A stretch of 64,000 bases of DNA from Bradysia coprophila (Eukaryota > Arthropoda > Insecta > Diptera > Sciaridae). The stretch is taken from assembly GCF_014529535.1 (NCBI RefSeq), contig NW_023503456.1, positions 248,001-312,000 on the forward strand. Direction: 5' to 3'. Of the stretch, positions 47,661 through 60,320 are shown piece after piece (position 1 is the stretch's first letter; each line of letters opens with the position of its first letter). The position numbers and the translations under genes are program-made. The notes under the pieces are model-generated. The model was not told where the DNA came from. It saw only the letters and a program-made list of their open reading frames with translations, and made no database searches.

Positions 47661-48612
47661 GCTGTTCTAAATTTCAAGTTTCCTGTTTCACAAACTGGTC
47701 CATTCACACACACAGACACACGCTAATTGATTTCTGTCACATATTTTCTAACTTATCAGGTCCAGTTCAGTGCTTGTAGTGCGTTGAACGCAATCAATAT
47801 ACAACGTTGATTGTGCGAGATTCATCTACTGCACATCACTAAACCAATTTTTTGTGTGTCATCAAAAAACAAGTCTTGCGTCTGTGAAAACTCTTATTTC
47901 CACTCAACGAAAGACAATCAAATAATTAATTTCCGAATTTCATGCCGTGCATACACATTGTTTAGCTGCCTGTTCAACATAAAAGTGTGCCAAAAGCCGC
48001 AGTTAAAACATTAATTTAATTTTAATAAACTGTCTGTCGATCGTCTCGTTTTACTTGAAACTAGATTAATTATGTAAGTTTGAGGTATATCTCTCTACGC
48101 TCTCTACTATATGTTGTGTACAGACAGAAATAAAAAATTCTTCAGAACACTGTCGACTCGATTCGAGAATTGACATTGTTGAGGTCGAAATTCGTGATTT
48201 AATTCAAAGCTTGTGGCATGAATGTTAATGTTCATTGTAAATGGAATATTTTGGATTGTATTGTGTGCATAATAATGGCTGCATGGAGGAGACTGTCTTT
48301 ACACTCGATTTTACAAAGTGTGTAATGCTCGAGGTAATGTTTAGAGATAGAAAAAAATCGTTGCTTGGTATATGACACACAGTCTGTTGAAAATTTATGA
48401 TCTGCTCAAGGTCTATCAATGTGGGACTTTAGTACATTTATTGTAAATTTTTGATTTACGAAATTTTAATTGCTCCGCTCATTTGTGTGCAATGCTGCCC
48501 AATTAATCCTTCCGTAATGTCGCTATGATTCATTGACAGACAAAAGATATTTAATTGGTGTTCATTGTCGATCAATTCATTCGGTGTGTGAGATTGGGGA
48601 TGTTACGTAAAT
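47661..48612. other. AT-rich intergenic sequence
   Basis: No gene or repeat recognised; short open frames only. Confidence 0.35.
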
Positions 48613-49035
48613 ACGGTACAGTGTTAAAAGAGAGTACAAATATTGACATATCACCCATCGAGATAAGTCAAATTAACTGGTTTTTCCCCTGTTACGCTCT
48701 TTTATCGGTCGAATTGCTCATAACAATATAATTAGTCAACGGTCGTCGTGCAAAAATCATCGAAATTCCTTTTCCCATACAGTGTTAAAAGAGAGTTGAA
48801 ATTTTGACATATCACCCATCGAGATCAGTTAAATTAACTTGTTTTTCCCCTGTTTTTACGTTCTTTTAGCACTGCATAAAGTTAAAAGAGAGTAGAAATT
48901 TTGACGTATCGACCTATCGAGCTCAGTTAAATTAACTAGTTTGTTCCTAGTTAACTGGACTTTTGCATGTAATCGGGACCAGTTGAATAAGTGGTCTTTT
49001 TCGCTCTTTTTACTCTATTTTAACACTCTAAAGAG
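48613..49035. repeat. GTTAAAAGAG MITE cluster, three to four units
   Basis: Units begin TACAGTGTTAAAAGAGAGT and end CTCTTTTAACACTGTA or variants. Inside is TTGACATATCACCCATCGAG and then a CAGTTAAATTAACTGG palindrome. Unit length is about 100 bp. Compound units repeat the core twice in opposite directions. Confidence 0.8.
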
Positions 49036-49046
49036 CGTTATGCTTT

Positions 49047-49377
49047 AAGTATAGTTTCCACTTAAAAAGAGCACTCCGTTTAGCCTTCGTTTACATGACA
49101 GTTGTAAAATATAACAAAGGAACTGTCACGTAAACGGAGTAAAAAAATTGAAATAAATTCAATTTCCACTCCGTTTGCGTGACAGTTCTTTTGTTCTATT
49201 TTACATCTGTCATGTAAACGGAGACTAAACGGAGTGCTCTTTTTAAGTGGAAACTATACTTTATTTCTATTTACGTCGTTTACGCTCCGTTTGCTCTTCG
49301 TTTACTCCTTGAACAAAAGAAAAAAGACGTGGTTCCGCTCAACGGAGGCGAAACGGCGTAAGTGGAAATCAATCATT
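49047..49377. repeat. Two adjacent palindromic MITEs
   Basis: The first (49047-49261) is a full copy of the family at 21795-22003. It is followed directly by a shorter relative (49262-49377, TTTACGTCGTTTACGCTCC and GGCGTAAGTGGAAATCAA) like the one at 43125-43251. Confidence 0.85.
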
Positions 49378-50446
49378 AAAAGAGCTCATATTTCCATATT
49401 TTTGTTGACGTATCGTGATCTTTGCTAAAGGCTATTGACAGCTTCACATCAAATGCCAATAGTGTTGCCAGTCAGCTTAAACCTAAAGTGCCATTTAAAT
49501 ATGATCCTTTTTTCTTGTCGCTCTACAGATTGTTTTTGGAGAGTGAAGATCGGTTGAATTTAACTGGTCTCGAGGGCAATGCCAAATATTTAGGAATGAA
49601 AATAACTCGAAATTCAAAGTTCGAATTTTCGATGTAATGAATTTGGTCAACGCAATGTAAACCAAGCACTAGAGCAAAATACCATACAAAATAAGGGGCC
49701 AATTGACCGTTAAAAAATCTGGTCTGGTGTTTGGTTTACAGTTCATTGGTTGTGTACATAGAGTTCTACTCGAAAGGTGACATGGTGACACTGATAATGC
49801 TAATCGGCACCAAAAAATACATGGACTGGACACTTAGATATGATTAGAAATGGCAGTGCCACCATGCCATGTCTCGAGGGTGACTCTATGGTTTTGAGTA
49901 TCTTCTGTCAGTTAAGGCCAGTTAAGTCGTAAAGCCTAGGACAGAATAGAAAAGGAAAGCACTTACTCAGTTAACGATTCTGATTGGTTGAAAACATAAA
50001 CGGAAAGCAAAACGAATGGAGTGCGATTGTTGCTCAACAGCCAGCGTTAAAAATGTGTTAAGCTAAGCGACGGTAAAACATCTTACTTCTATCAGCAAAA
50101 CGAACATTCCCACTTACACTGATTATTACCAATCACGAAGGTAATAAAACCGCCATGATTATATACAGCAAAAATTACTTACGATCCTATTTAATCATAA
50201 TGTCTTAGCAAAAAAAAAACAAAACAAAAACAAATTCAATGTATGAACGAGAACATTTTTCGTTTTAATAATTAATCTGATGCTGTAGCTGTAACGGCAT
50301 ATTTAGATTTAAAAAAAGAAGAAATCAAAATACTGTGATGTTTGTCGCTCTATGATGGTATACATGAGCGTATATGCAAATAACCATTTCTTGACTCATA
50401 AGGGGGCTATTCATAAATAACGACTTCCTCACTTTTGAGACGCAAA
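49378..50446. other. AT-rich intergenic sequence
   Basis: No gene supported. Confidence 0.35.
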
Positions 50447-50955
50447 AACGTAAAAACAGGTGAAAAAACCAGTTAATTCAACTGATCTCGATGGGTGATA
50501 TGTCAAAATTTCGACTCTCTTTAACACTAAAAGGAGTAGAGCTTAGCTGATGTGTGTTAAGTATGTGAAAAGAGAGAAAAACAGGGAAAAAACCAGTTAA
50601 TTTAACTGATCCCGATTGGTGATATGTCTTATTTCTACACTCTTTTAAGACTGTATACACTATACAGTTAAAAGAGGAAAAATGACTAGTTACTAAATTG
50701 GTCTTGATGGGTGATACGTCAAAATTTGAATGTGAAAGTCCAGTTAACTAGGAACAAACCAGTTAATTTAACTGAGCTCAATGGGTGAACACTCTTTTTT
50801 GGAAATTCTTTTTTAACACTCTGTACTGTACAAGATATAATAGTCGAGGCTATACAGTGTTAAAAGAGCGTAAAAACAGTGGAAAAAACCAGTTAATTCA
50901 ACTGATCTCGATGGGTTATATGTCAAAATTTCGACTCTCTTTTAACACTGTATAC
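50447..50955. repeat. GTTAAAAGAG MITE cluster, about five units
   Basis: Units in reverse order to the 48.6 kb cluster: CCAGTTAATTCAACTGATCTC, GATGGGTGATATGTCAAAATT and CTCTTTTAACACTGTATAC recur at about 100-bp spacing. Confidence 0.8.
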
Positions 50956-52914
50956 AATAAGCTCTTATCACCACACCCTTCCTACTAATTTCAATAAATT
51001 CAACTAAATATGATGTCTGGGTTAATAGATCCGTTGCTCCCATTCCAGTGTTGGATGTAATTTTTACATGATCCCTAAGACAACGAGAAAAAAGAAAGAA
51101 TCGAAAGCAAAAAAAAATTGTTAATTAGTCTCGTGCATGGCAATATTATGCATGAACATAACATTTTAATTTAGCACTTTACACAAAAAGTCCATCGAAC
51201 CCGAAACGTTTGGCATGCTAAATTGCTGTGTGTAGCAGCATTATAAATATGTTCTTGGCTCTTTTTTCTTCTTCATCTTCTTTGCATTACTGAAAGAATA
51301 GTTTAGATGTCTGGTTGACAGTCATCTCAGAGTTATTACAAGTTAACTTGTTTGGAACAATTTATTTTTAGCAATTCATCTGAAATTCACTATTGTGGAG
51401 ATATCTTAGCGAAGTGCTGCGACTAGTTCCGTAAGACCCAGCAAGCATTGTGTCGTAAAATCTCATACGAAGTACAGGACGGGCAAAACCAAATCATATT
51501 CTGGACATCCTTTAAGTCTGTGTAAACTTCGGTGAGATCACACACACCCTTTACATACAAAGAATTTGTATGGCGTGGAGAATTGTTACTGGCCATTAAG
51601 AGAGCAACGTATGGTCAACGTGTGTAGTGTCAAAATGGACAGAATTAATTTGTTCTAATGTCAATTTTGACACTATACGCCACCCACACGTGGCTCTCTA
51701 AATGGCCAGTTAGAATCCACACATTTAGTGAGCGAGGCTTTATTCCGTTTGGTTCTTTCAGTAAGTTTTATCGATTCACAATTTGGATGTGAACTTCCAT
51801 ACAAAAATGGGAGACGCATTTAGTGATTTGTTTGCGGAAAGCTGTTTGGTATACGCCGTACTTAATAATCAATCTATTGTTCCGTTGTCCTAGTATCGAA
51901 ATCGAGTGTTTTGCTCATAATATTTCGAATGTCAACTCAATAACAATAGACGCGGCTCATTGTCAACAAGCAATATTTACGCAAGCTAATATTGAGGGGC
52001 GTTATTGTTATTGAGTTGGCTGCGTCTTTTCAAAACTCTGTGGAACAACACTTATTGGCACGTGTTGTTTTAATACAACAATTTCAAAAAAAATTTGTAC
52101 TGAAATGCAACAAAAATGCAACAATGCAACACTTTTGGTCTACCGTTAGTAATCATAGAGTTAAGCTGCACTGAGGGCGTTACTTTTCTTTGAAAAAATG
52201 AATGTGAGCAAAGATCACGAGTTATCATGTCTCTAATTTTTCCATATATTTCTGAACGTATCTTGGCTAAATGGTATTGACAGCTTGCACCTCAAGTGCC
52301 AATAGCTTGCCTATTAGTCATGTTGAATTCGCTGTCTTAAAAAATTCTCTGTGATTGCTCATTCAACCAACGACGGTGTAAATCATTATTCAAACATCAA
52401 CACCACTCCACTTCCAGACAACAATAGTAATTCTCTACATCCCATTTTGTAATTCAATTTGTTTTTGTTGAAGTACAAACTAATTATAAAAACTCAGTCT
52501 TAATGGATTGAAAACCAGAAAGAAAATATTGTTTATGCCAAGTTTGCAGGTTCGACATTTGAAATGCAAATCGTTGTTTTGTTGTTTTTTTTTGTTTTTT
52601 TTGGACTCTTCCACAACCAAAATGAAAGAGAACCGAAAACAAATCACGTTTATACCATTGATGATGCATATTCCAGGAGGAAATGCAACGCGTCATTGTT
52701 AAAATTTATTGCATTTACGTTATTAATACGGCAATGGTATGTATCATAGATCTGTGAGCCTTTATGTACGATATATACGCCGGAGAAGTATATTTATATG
52801 CGCATATTGTTTCGAAACGAAATAAAAATGAATTTTTAACAATGTTACACATTTCGATAAAGCAAAACGAAAATCCTTACTTTATGAAAGTCGATTAACT
52901 GTGTACTGGGCCCC
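50956..52914. other. AT-rich region with two small palindromes
   Basis: Palindromes at 51589-51711 (CTGGCCATTAAGAGAGC / GCTCTCTAAATGGCCAG) and 51931-52020 (GTCAACTCAATAACAATA / TATTGTTATTGAGTTGGC). No gene supported. Confidence 0.5.
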
Positions 52915-53373
52915 AATTCTCGTAAATTTACTTGACGTTACTTTACATCACCTTAAGACGAATCTATACATGGCTAAATTGTTGCCTACATTTCGGTGCA
53001 AAATTATTATTATTTTGATGATAATTTTGGACTCGCATCATTTTTCGAAAAAGTACGGCCATCGTTTGGTGTTAAAATGTTAGTTTTAAGCAATTATTTA
53101 AACGTTTGTGGTTATGTAACCTCAGTCCGAGAAAACTAACATTTCACGAAAATTGACACATATTTTGAGTTTTCTCGGAGTAAGGTTACATCACCACAAA
53201 CATTTAAATACTTGCTGAAAACTAACACGTCGTACTTCCACGAGTCCAAAATTATCATCAAAATAATAATAATAATTTTGCCCCGAAATGTAGGCAACAA
53301 TTTAGCCATGTGTAGAATCGTCTTAAAGTGACAACTGTTAAGTAAGTAACGAATTATTAAATACATGAGAATC
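52915..53373. repeat. Foldback element, about 460 bp
   Basis: Left arm ACATGGCTAAATTGTTGCCT, AAAATTATTATTATTTTGAT and GGACTCG matches the complement on the right. The centre, near 53145, holds CGAGAAAACTAACATTTC / complement words. Imperfect arms suggest age. Confidence 0.8.
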
Positions 53374-54117
53374 GACGCTCTGATTTTGAACGTATCGTTT
53401 GTACTGTTAACGGAGAGGAAAGATCAAGTAAATTCAACTGTGTGACAGTGTAAAATGTTTCAAGTTTTTATTAAATCGAAATTCAAAGTTAGAATTTTTG
53501 AAGTATGAATTTATATCTTCTCTCATTGGACACTGCTCTCAAGGCCACTTTAGTTTAACTGAGCCGAAATCTATCTCATATATTTTGTGCTTCTAAAGTT
53601 CAAACTTTAAATTTCTATTAAAGCACTTAAAGCACTCAGTGTGAGAGACAAAATTGATTTTTGATCATTTTTTGCTTTGTTTACTTAACAGTTCTCTCAC
53701 TGAAGACTTTTTGTTGAGTGGAAACCATACTCAACAGTCTATAGAAGTTTGGGATACGGGGTAGCTTGGGAAATTTATTTATTGAAATACTGAAAATTGC
53801 CGAAATTCAGAGTTTCGATAAATATTCGGTAAGCTTTAGTTAAATTTCACTCTAATTCGACAATTTTCAGTAGTGTAAGTAAATAAAATTCTCAAAAATA
53901 GACGTTGCGGGGTAGTATACGTCTAATCACAGCAGTTTGTTAGATCTCACCTAGTTTTGAAACATTTACATTTCAATAATACAAAAATTGATGACCTTGT
54001 CTTCGTCAATAATATAACTGACTGTGACCCATATACTCCTCACAGTCATTACGGATGCATTCCGTCACATTGGAGAATAATGGAATTTTTTTGTAAACAA
54101 ATTTTTGTCTATTCACT
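53374..54117. other. Intergenic, no gene seen
   Basis: Contains a CTCCGTTTA-like MITE remnant at 53635-53735. Confidence 0.35.
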
Positions 54118-54132
54118 AACAATTCCATTTAT

Positions 54133-54469
54133 GGTGCAATTACTGGACACTGCGGGCTGAATCGGCACCTCAATAAGCTAAGGCTCTCGGCGACTCCTTG
54201 GTGCTCCTGCGGATTAGAAGAAGAAACGGGCATACACGTCATCTGTGAATGTCCTAAATTTCTTCAACTAAGACGCAGGCTCCTTGGAGATTACGTCGTA
54301 CAACCCTCCGAAGTTGTCGCCCTGGGACCTGCCACTTTGGACAGATTCCTGGCGGCGAACGGAAGGTTGTCTTGATTTAAATGATGACCGGGAAGGAAAC
54401 AAAGGATCACAAGATCTGTGTTTCAAGATCACCTAGGTGATCGTCCCACCCTGATAAATCTATCTAAAA
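54133..54469 (+). mobile_element. 5'-truncated non-LTR retrotransposon with 15-bp TSD
   Basis: The insert carries the last ~75 codons of an ORF2 of the jockey/R1/I kind: TGHCGLNRHLNKL, then CSCGLEEETGIHVICECP (the C-terminal Cys/His knuckle) and a stop at about 54375. A 3' untranslated part and a short A-tract follow. Flanking duplication AACAATTCCATTTAT at 54118-54132 and 54470-54484. Confidence 0.85.
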
Positions 54470-54484
54470 AACAATTCCATTTAT

Positions 54485-56539
54485 ATGCACCGACATTCGT
54501 GAAGACCTCACAAGTCGCTAATAAAGCATAAGAAAATATTCTGAATATTTATTTATTCGTTGCTAAAAAAACATCTTGACATTTATACTATCCAACTGCG
54601 GATGCATATGGCCCGTTTATGCCCATTTTCTTTAAGTTTTTTTTTTGTTACGAAATATAAAACACATAATTCATGTTTTGTTCGATATAATGAACGTAGC
54701 GACAACCATTTGCTAAAATTATATATGAGACACATACCAGAAAACGAAAATAGTTTTCCAACTTTATTTTCTGGGCATGTTTTGTGCATTATTCATTTTC
54801 TCTCTTTGTGTGTGTAAGCGTCGTAAGCGTATACATTGTGTGCTCAATTGTTTTAATGCAACTGTTCATTCAATTTTGTGTTCAGCTATTAATAAAACCG
54901 AAAGGTTATGAATGAAGTTTCATTCATTTTTTTGTTGTTAAATGCAAAAGGTTGACTCTCGCTGTACATTTTAATGTTTCGCGACATAAATACAATGTGT
55001 TCTACTGAAAGTGTTCAATGGTGAAGACTGAAATAAGAGTATGATGCCAACATATGCTGTGTTACCACATTCTTCACCAATTTAATTCACTGGGCCGTAT
55101 CGCAAAAATAAGCATGGTGGCTATGGATTACTCAACCTTCATTTCAATACTAAATTTCAAATGAACTGAAAATGCGCCGCTGCCCCACCGTTCGGCCACT
55201 CGCCCATTATTCGCCTATTATTTCCTAATTATTCGCCTTCAATCGCTCATTATTCGCCTAACAATGTCCCACCATATTCGCTCGTGTTGTTTCCCCCTCG
55301 TGATTTCCACATATTTTTGGGCTCTATCGGGCTGTAGCTACGTGCTCAGGTTGTCGATGGCCAACACAAATTAGCTTAGAATTAGTCCCTCTATCCGTTG
55401 CGATAACAATCTGTATTCAAATTGACTCGTCGGTCCCGCACGGCCATGAGTGCCGGTTCTCCGAAACGACCGGATGGAACCACGAACTGAATGTGGTTCC
55501 TTATAGTACTCGAGTCCCCCACCACCGTGTCTATTCTTGTGTATAAACAACCAACAGCTGAGTCGATACGAAGTGCAATTTTCTTCAAAGAAAATTCTGG
55601 TAATTGCCTACCATACAAGGTTGCAATCATCTTTCATTCAACTGAATTGCAAAACATTTTATCAATCAAAATAACCGTCAAGATTATGCAAATGTGTCAA
55701 TCAAATAAAAAATTGGTAATTTTCATTACTCAATAAATCCGTGTAATTCGTCAATAATATTGTAATTGTCTGTCTGTTAAGTTGGCAAAATCACTGAGAT
55801 GTTGTTTATGTACTTTGGCCAAAGTAGCGTAGTCGCGAAAACGAAGACGTTCAGCAGAATTTCATTTTTTTGATAAGACGTTTTCCATATCCGGTCATTA
55901 TTTCGTTTAAATAAATATTTATCTTTTGCCAATCATCTTCATTTTTAATAGCATAATGAGCATTGAACAATATTTTTTGTTGAAATTACTTAATGACTCT
56001 TCGGTTCTGAGGTTAAAATATTTTTCGAGAGAATTAAAAGTTGTTTGGTTTATTCGAGAGTGTGTTCAATGACCTTGACGCAGAACATAATTTTACCTAA
56101 ACAAATTATCATCAGCGGAGAGCTAATGAGCGTTTTGTGTTGGCTTTTTTTTCGGAGGATATTTTAATTGTGTGTTTGGAAATTATTATTAGATTAAAAC
56201 AACAATGAAACGAATGACTTCATGCTTACAATGTTTTCAAGTATATTTTAACAGAGTTCCGAGAGATACAGGTAGTATGGACGGTAGTCAAAAATTTACA
56301 TATTTATACTCACTTCCCGTAGTCATGTCAGCACCTATTACATTGATTTCTATTCTTTACTTTAGTCGAGAGATGAGTAAATAAGGTGGATCGATTTTAA
56401 CTTTACATATCTGTCAAAATCATATGGAAATTATCAAATATGCCAATAGACAGCACTCATATCGTGTGGCAAGCTTAAAGTAAATTTCTAAATTTTTAAT
56501 TTTCTTCTTAATCTTTTAGATTTTACTGTATCAACTTTC
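54485..56539. other. AT-rich intergenic sequence
   Basis: No gene supported. The block 55380-55640 is somewhat richer in GC and open on both strands, but I see no domain. Confidence 0.35.
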
Positions 56540-56626
56540 TAGTTATAATTTAAGTTAAGTTCGATGTATAATTGGGCTTCGGCCTGTTCGTTGGAACTAT
56601 AAATAAACAAATAAATAAATAAATAG
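56540..56626 (+). mobile_element. 3' tail of a non-LTR retrotransposon, (AAAT)n
   Basis: GGGCTTCGGCCTGTTCGTTG followed by GAACTATAAATAAACAAATA and further AAAT units is a typical LINE 3' end. The coding part is missing or further degraded. Confidence 0.55.
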
Positions 56627-56627
56627 G

Positions 56628-56903
56628 TATAGACTGGCAATAAGTAGACGTAAAACTGAAGCTCACAAAATACTCCGACACATTGATACGTCGAACGAAC
56701 GTCAAGCGAAATTTGAAAAATAATCCATACGAATCAACGTTGGCGTCGATTTTCTGGTATAGAGTTTTTGTTCGTTCGATATTTTTGCGTAGACATTTTG
56801 ACCGTTTCCCCCATAAATTTATGGTACTAACACCATTGAACATTTCGTATTTACTTTTGCTTCAGCGCTCGAACAAAATTTTTGTATGAAGAGCCAGTCT
56901 ATA
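56628..56903. repeat. MITE with TATAGACTGGC terminal inverted repeat
   Basis: TATAGACTGGC at 56628 and GCCAGTCTATA ending at 56903; 276 bp, inserted at the end of the LINE tail. The interior has no gene. Confidence 0.6.
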
Positions 56904-58960
56904 ACTATTTATAGTCTAAGGTGGCAAGTGGATAGACTCATGTCAGATTCACTCAAACTCAAAGAATTTATATAAGAGGCACGCATCGAACACAAAATGC
57001 GAGATCAGCACCTCGAGAGATTTTTGACATTGGACGAGAAAAGTCGGCAACGGTAGACTGGTTGGCTGGTTATCCGCATTTTAATCATTTTTGCGCGGCA
57101 GTTAGGATTAAATGTTGATCTACTCCATCTACTTAAAGTGACGTTTTAAACGTCAAACGAAAAGGTATATGTGTTGCACATATATTGAATTAGCTTGGGT
57201 CAAGTTGTAGCTAGTGGTGGGATGAATTTGATTAAAGTATATAAACCACTGAAGGTAATGCAGACCCTCAGCGGATCAGAGTTTTCGCGTATCCAAACTT
57301 TGAGGCGTGTTTCCTATGCTGACAATACATAATTTTACAATGTTTGTACGCATAAATGGATCGATGCACAGTAAATTCACCTCAAAGTGATGGATACGTG
57401 CGTAACTGCGAATTTGAATTACCTTCAGTGGTTTATATACTTTGAATTCGATTCCGTACAAACTTAGCAGGTGCAACAACATAAGTGACAAGAAAATATG
57501 CTGGGCCGGCGCAGCGCCATCTGTTATCATTTCTCTGGTCGGAAACAAATAGAGATAAAAGAATGGGAAAAATTCTGTTTATTCAATCAAAAATCAAATA
57601 CGAATTCGACATACATTGCTCCATTCTAATTTAAAGTAAACATAATACGTCCCTGATGCAACAATAATACTTATCGGTTACATCAAAATATACCGTAATT
57701 ACATACATTATAAGAATAAATTGTCATTACGTATACCACGTGCAATATCTTCATTTCATTGTTTTTTCTTCGTCATTTTTGTTTTCATTATTTATTTTTA
57801 TGATTTTATATAATTTTCTTTAATACTTATTGCATTTAAAATAATGTAAAGCAATAAATTTAGAGATGATCATAAATTTTACGATTGTGTGCGATGTGTC
57901 TGGCATATAAATATTTCTTAAATCAGTTGTGATGATGGTGATGATGGATATAACAGCGTAGGATTAAATTAAAAAAGAAATGTTTCACTATTTCGCTTCC
58001 TATGCGTGATTATATATACGTCTATATCGCCGATTGATGGAGGAGGTAGAAGACAGATAAACATCGTTCTTGCTTTTTTATCGCTATGTGACGTTAGTCA
58101 CATATTATAAAATCAGCTTCATCAGATTTTCTCACGTTAAGCGACTATACAATCTCTTAGTTTATTAGAATTTATTCTGTTCAACTATCTTCATTGATTG
58201 TGCTTAACATAACCTCAACATTTTACTCATCTGAATACTACTATAAAGTTTCATTTTTTTCAGCTGCTCCATGCTCACGTATTAATTGCTAAAAAAGTGT
58301 TTCGACCACCATCTGACATCGCCTGACACAGCACACTCAAAGTGAATCGAATATCGAAAAAATAGGATGTGCGTGTTTCCCAGGATTGAACTATACCTCA
58401 ATAATATCGGAGTGATGGTCTCTGTGAATCACGTTCAATGTGTCTAAGATTATTACAGACCAATTGCTATTTATTCTAGAAGAACTATGGTTGGTTGGTT
58501 GGGTGGTTTCGACTGAGAGGTAGTTACTTTAATCGCAACTGAGCACTGAGGCCATTCTTTGTTGGACCCATTGTGTTTCTCCTCAGCGATCACTCATTTA
58601 GCATTCTTACATCTATTCGTGTGGCTTTTCGGGAGAGGAGGGTCTGGCAAAAGCGTTCTGTACCTTTCAATGTTTGAAAGACAGCGGGCACCGGGAGGAG
58701 TTCAGGGTCTAAAGATCGTTAAGACTCTCACATCCACACAATCACATGATTTCCTTTCAGAGCACGCATCAGCTGTGTTTATATGCTCTCAACGATACAT
58801 TCTCTTGTTCCTGCCAATACGTGTCTATTCTCACGGTCACAACGAAGTCAAATTCTAAACTTCTCATCACCAAATAACCAACTACCCAGATTGTGAAGCT
58901 TGGGTGGGCTTTGCAACATTACAGAATCTGTCCTCACCGGGATTTCTTGGTGGATACTGG
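56904..58960. other. AT-rich intergenic sequence
   Basis: A small inverted pair, AGTATATAAACCACTGAAGG (57237) and CCTTCAGTGGTTTATATACT (to 57443). The rest, including the open frame 58559-58858, has no recognisable protein. Confidence 0.35.
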
Positions 58961-59378
58961 CAAAGGCTCTATACCAGGCAAAAGTTGACCGATTTTTAAA
59001 CGTCGGATTCGTTCCTTACATCCGCCGTTTATACAATAACAACAAATGAATGAGGGTGATATGGATTTTTATTGTGCGCGAAATTTTTGAAAACGCAAAT
59101 GATTTTTGTGGATTTTTTTTTATTTTTATTTTTTTTAAGGTATTTTAGGTTTTAGGTAATCAGAGTGATATATATTTGATCACCCTAAATACCTAAAACC
59201 TGAAATATCTTTAAAAAAAAAAAAATTCCACAAAAATCATTTGCGTTTTCAAAAATTTCGCGCACAATAAAAATCCATATCACCTTCATTCATTTGTTGT
59301 CATTGTATAAACGGCGGATGTAAGGAACGAATCCAACGTTTAAAAATCGGTCAACTTTTGCCTGGTATAGAGCCTTTG
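58961..59378. mobile_element. 418-bp near-perfect palindrome with 7-bp TSD
   Basis: Arms of about 200 bp run from CAAAGGCTCTATACCAGGCA to its complement, with centre near 59170 (AGGTTTTAGG / CCTAAAACCT). ATACTGG flanks both ends (58954-58960 and 59379-59385). Differences between arms are few, so it is young or kept by repair between arms. Confidence 0.88.
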
Positions 59379-59385
59379 ATACTGG

Positions 59386-60320
59386 CCTTCCACAGAGCCA
59401 ACCCGTTCCTAGAAGGACTATAGGTTTTACTATCTAACAAACAGAAGACTGTAGAAGCTGTAAAAGTGAGTACAGAAAATGAAACTACTTTCACTATCAT
59501 GATGGTAACTTCTGGTAACAATTCACTTCCTACACAGAAGATCGTAATGACTCCTGACACTAACATCCCAACATAATCGATTGCTATCTATAAAATGTCA
59601 TTTGAATAAGCGATAGATTATATTCGTTTCCAAGTATAAATTTCTACTTGCTTTTACCGGTAATTACTGATAATACTGGTTGATCTTTTCAAAATGGTAT
59701 CTCTACATGCTCATCAATATTTATATTGAGATTTGTTCGAAAAGAGGAAGCATGCATTTTTGTCCAACATTTAACATTATCATTCGGAAATCTCTCATCT
59801 CTCTGTTGAAAATATGCCTACTTATATGATCATCGAACAGGTAAGTATTGTATTTATCAAAACTGAATATATTTTACCAGAAAAAAATAAAGAATTACTC
59901 AACGATCACGAACTTATATGCTGGTTTTTTTGTGTGAATATTTTGTAAAGTTATTTCCTGCTATCTCCTATTGGTATGTAAATACAAAATGACTTTGAAA
60001 ATATTCAAATTTACATCACATTTTTCATCACACTGTGCGTTCGGATAGAGGTAGTCACATTATATATAAGTATATGTTTGATGCCAGCTTCAGATTGTCG
60101 TTAATTAATTCGTGGAATAACAAAAAATGGATTTGGACAGGAGTTATTTATAGAAAACGACAGTAAACCGAATGTAGGATAATTGCAAAGTATATTCCAG
60201 CAATATTCTCGGCTTACCAATGTAATTATTCTTTTACAAATATTCTGCAGTACTTTACCGTTACTACCTCAATATCTACCAATATCGGGAAAATGTTCAT
60301 TAATCATTAAAAAACTGCTT
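59386..60320. other. Intergenic, no gene seen
   Basis: AT-rich. Confidence 0.3.

Noticed and set aside
58559..58858. 99-codon plus-strand frame with GRGGSGKS
   Set aside because: The P-loop-like word is isolated, with no following Walker B or helicase/GTPase motif, and the rest looks random.
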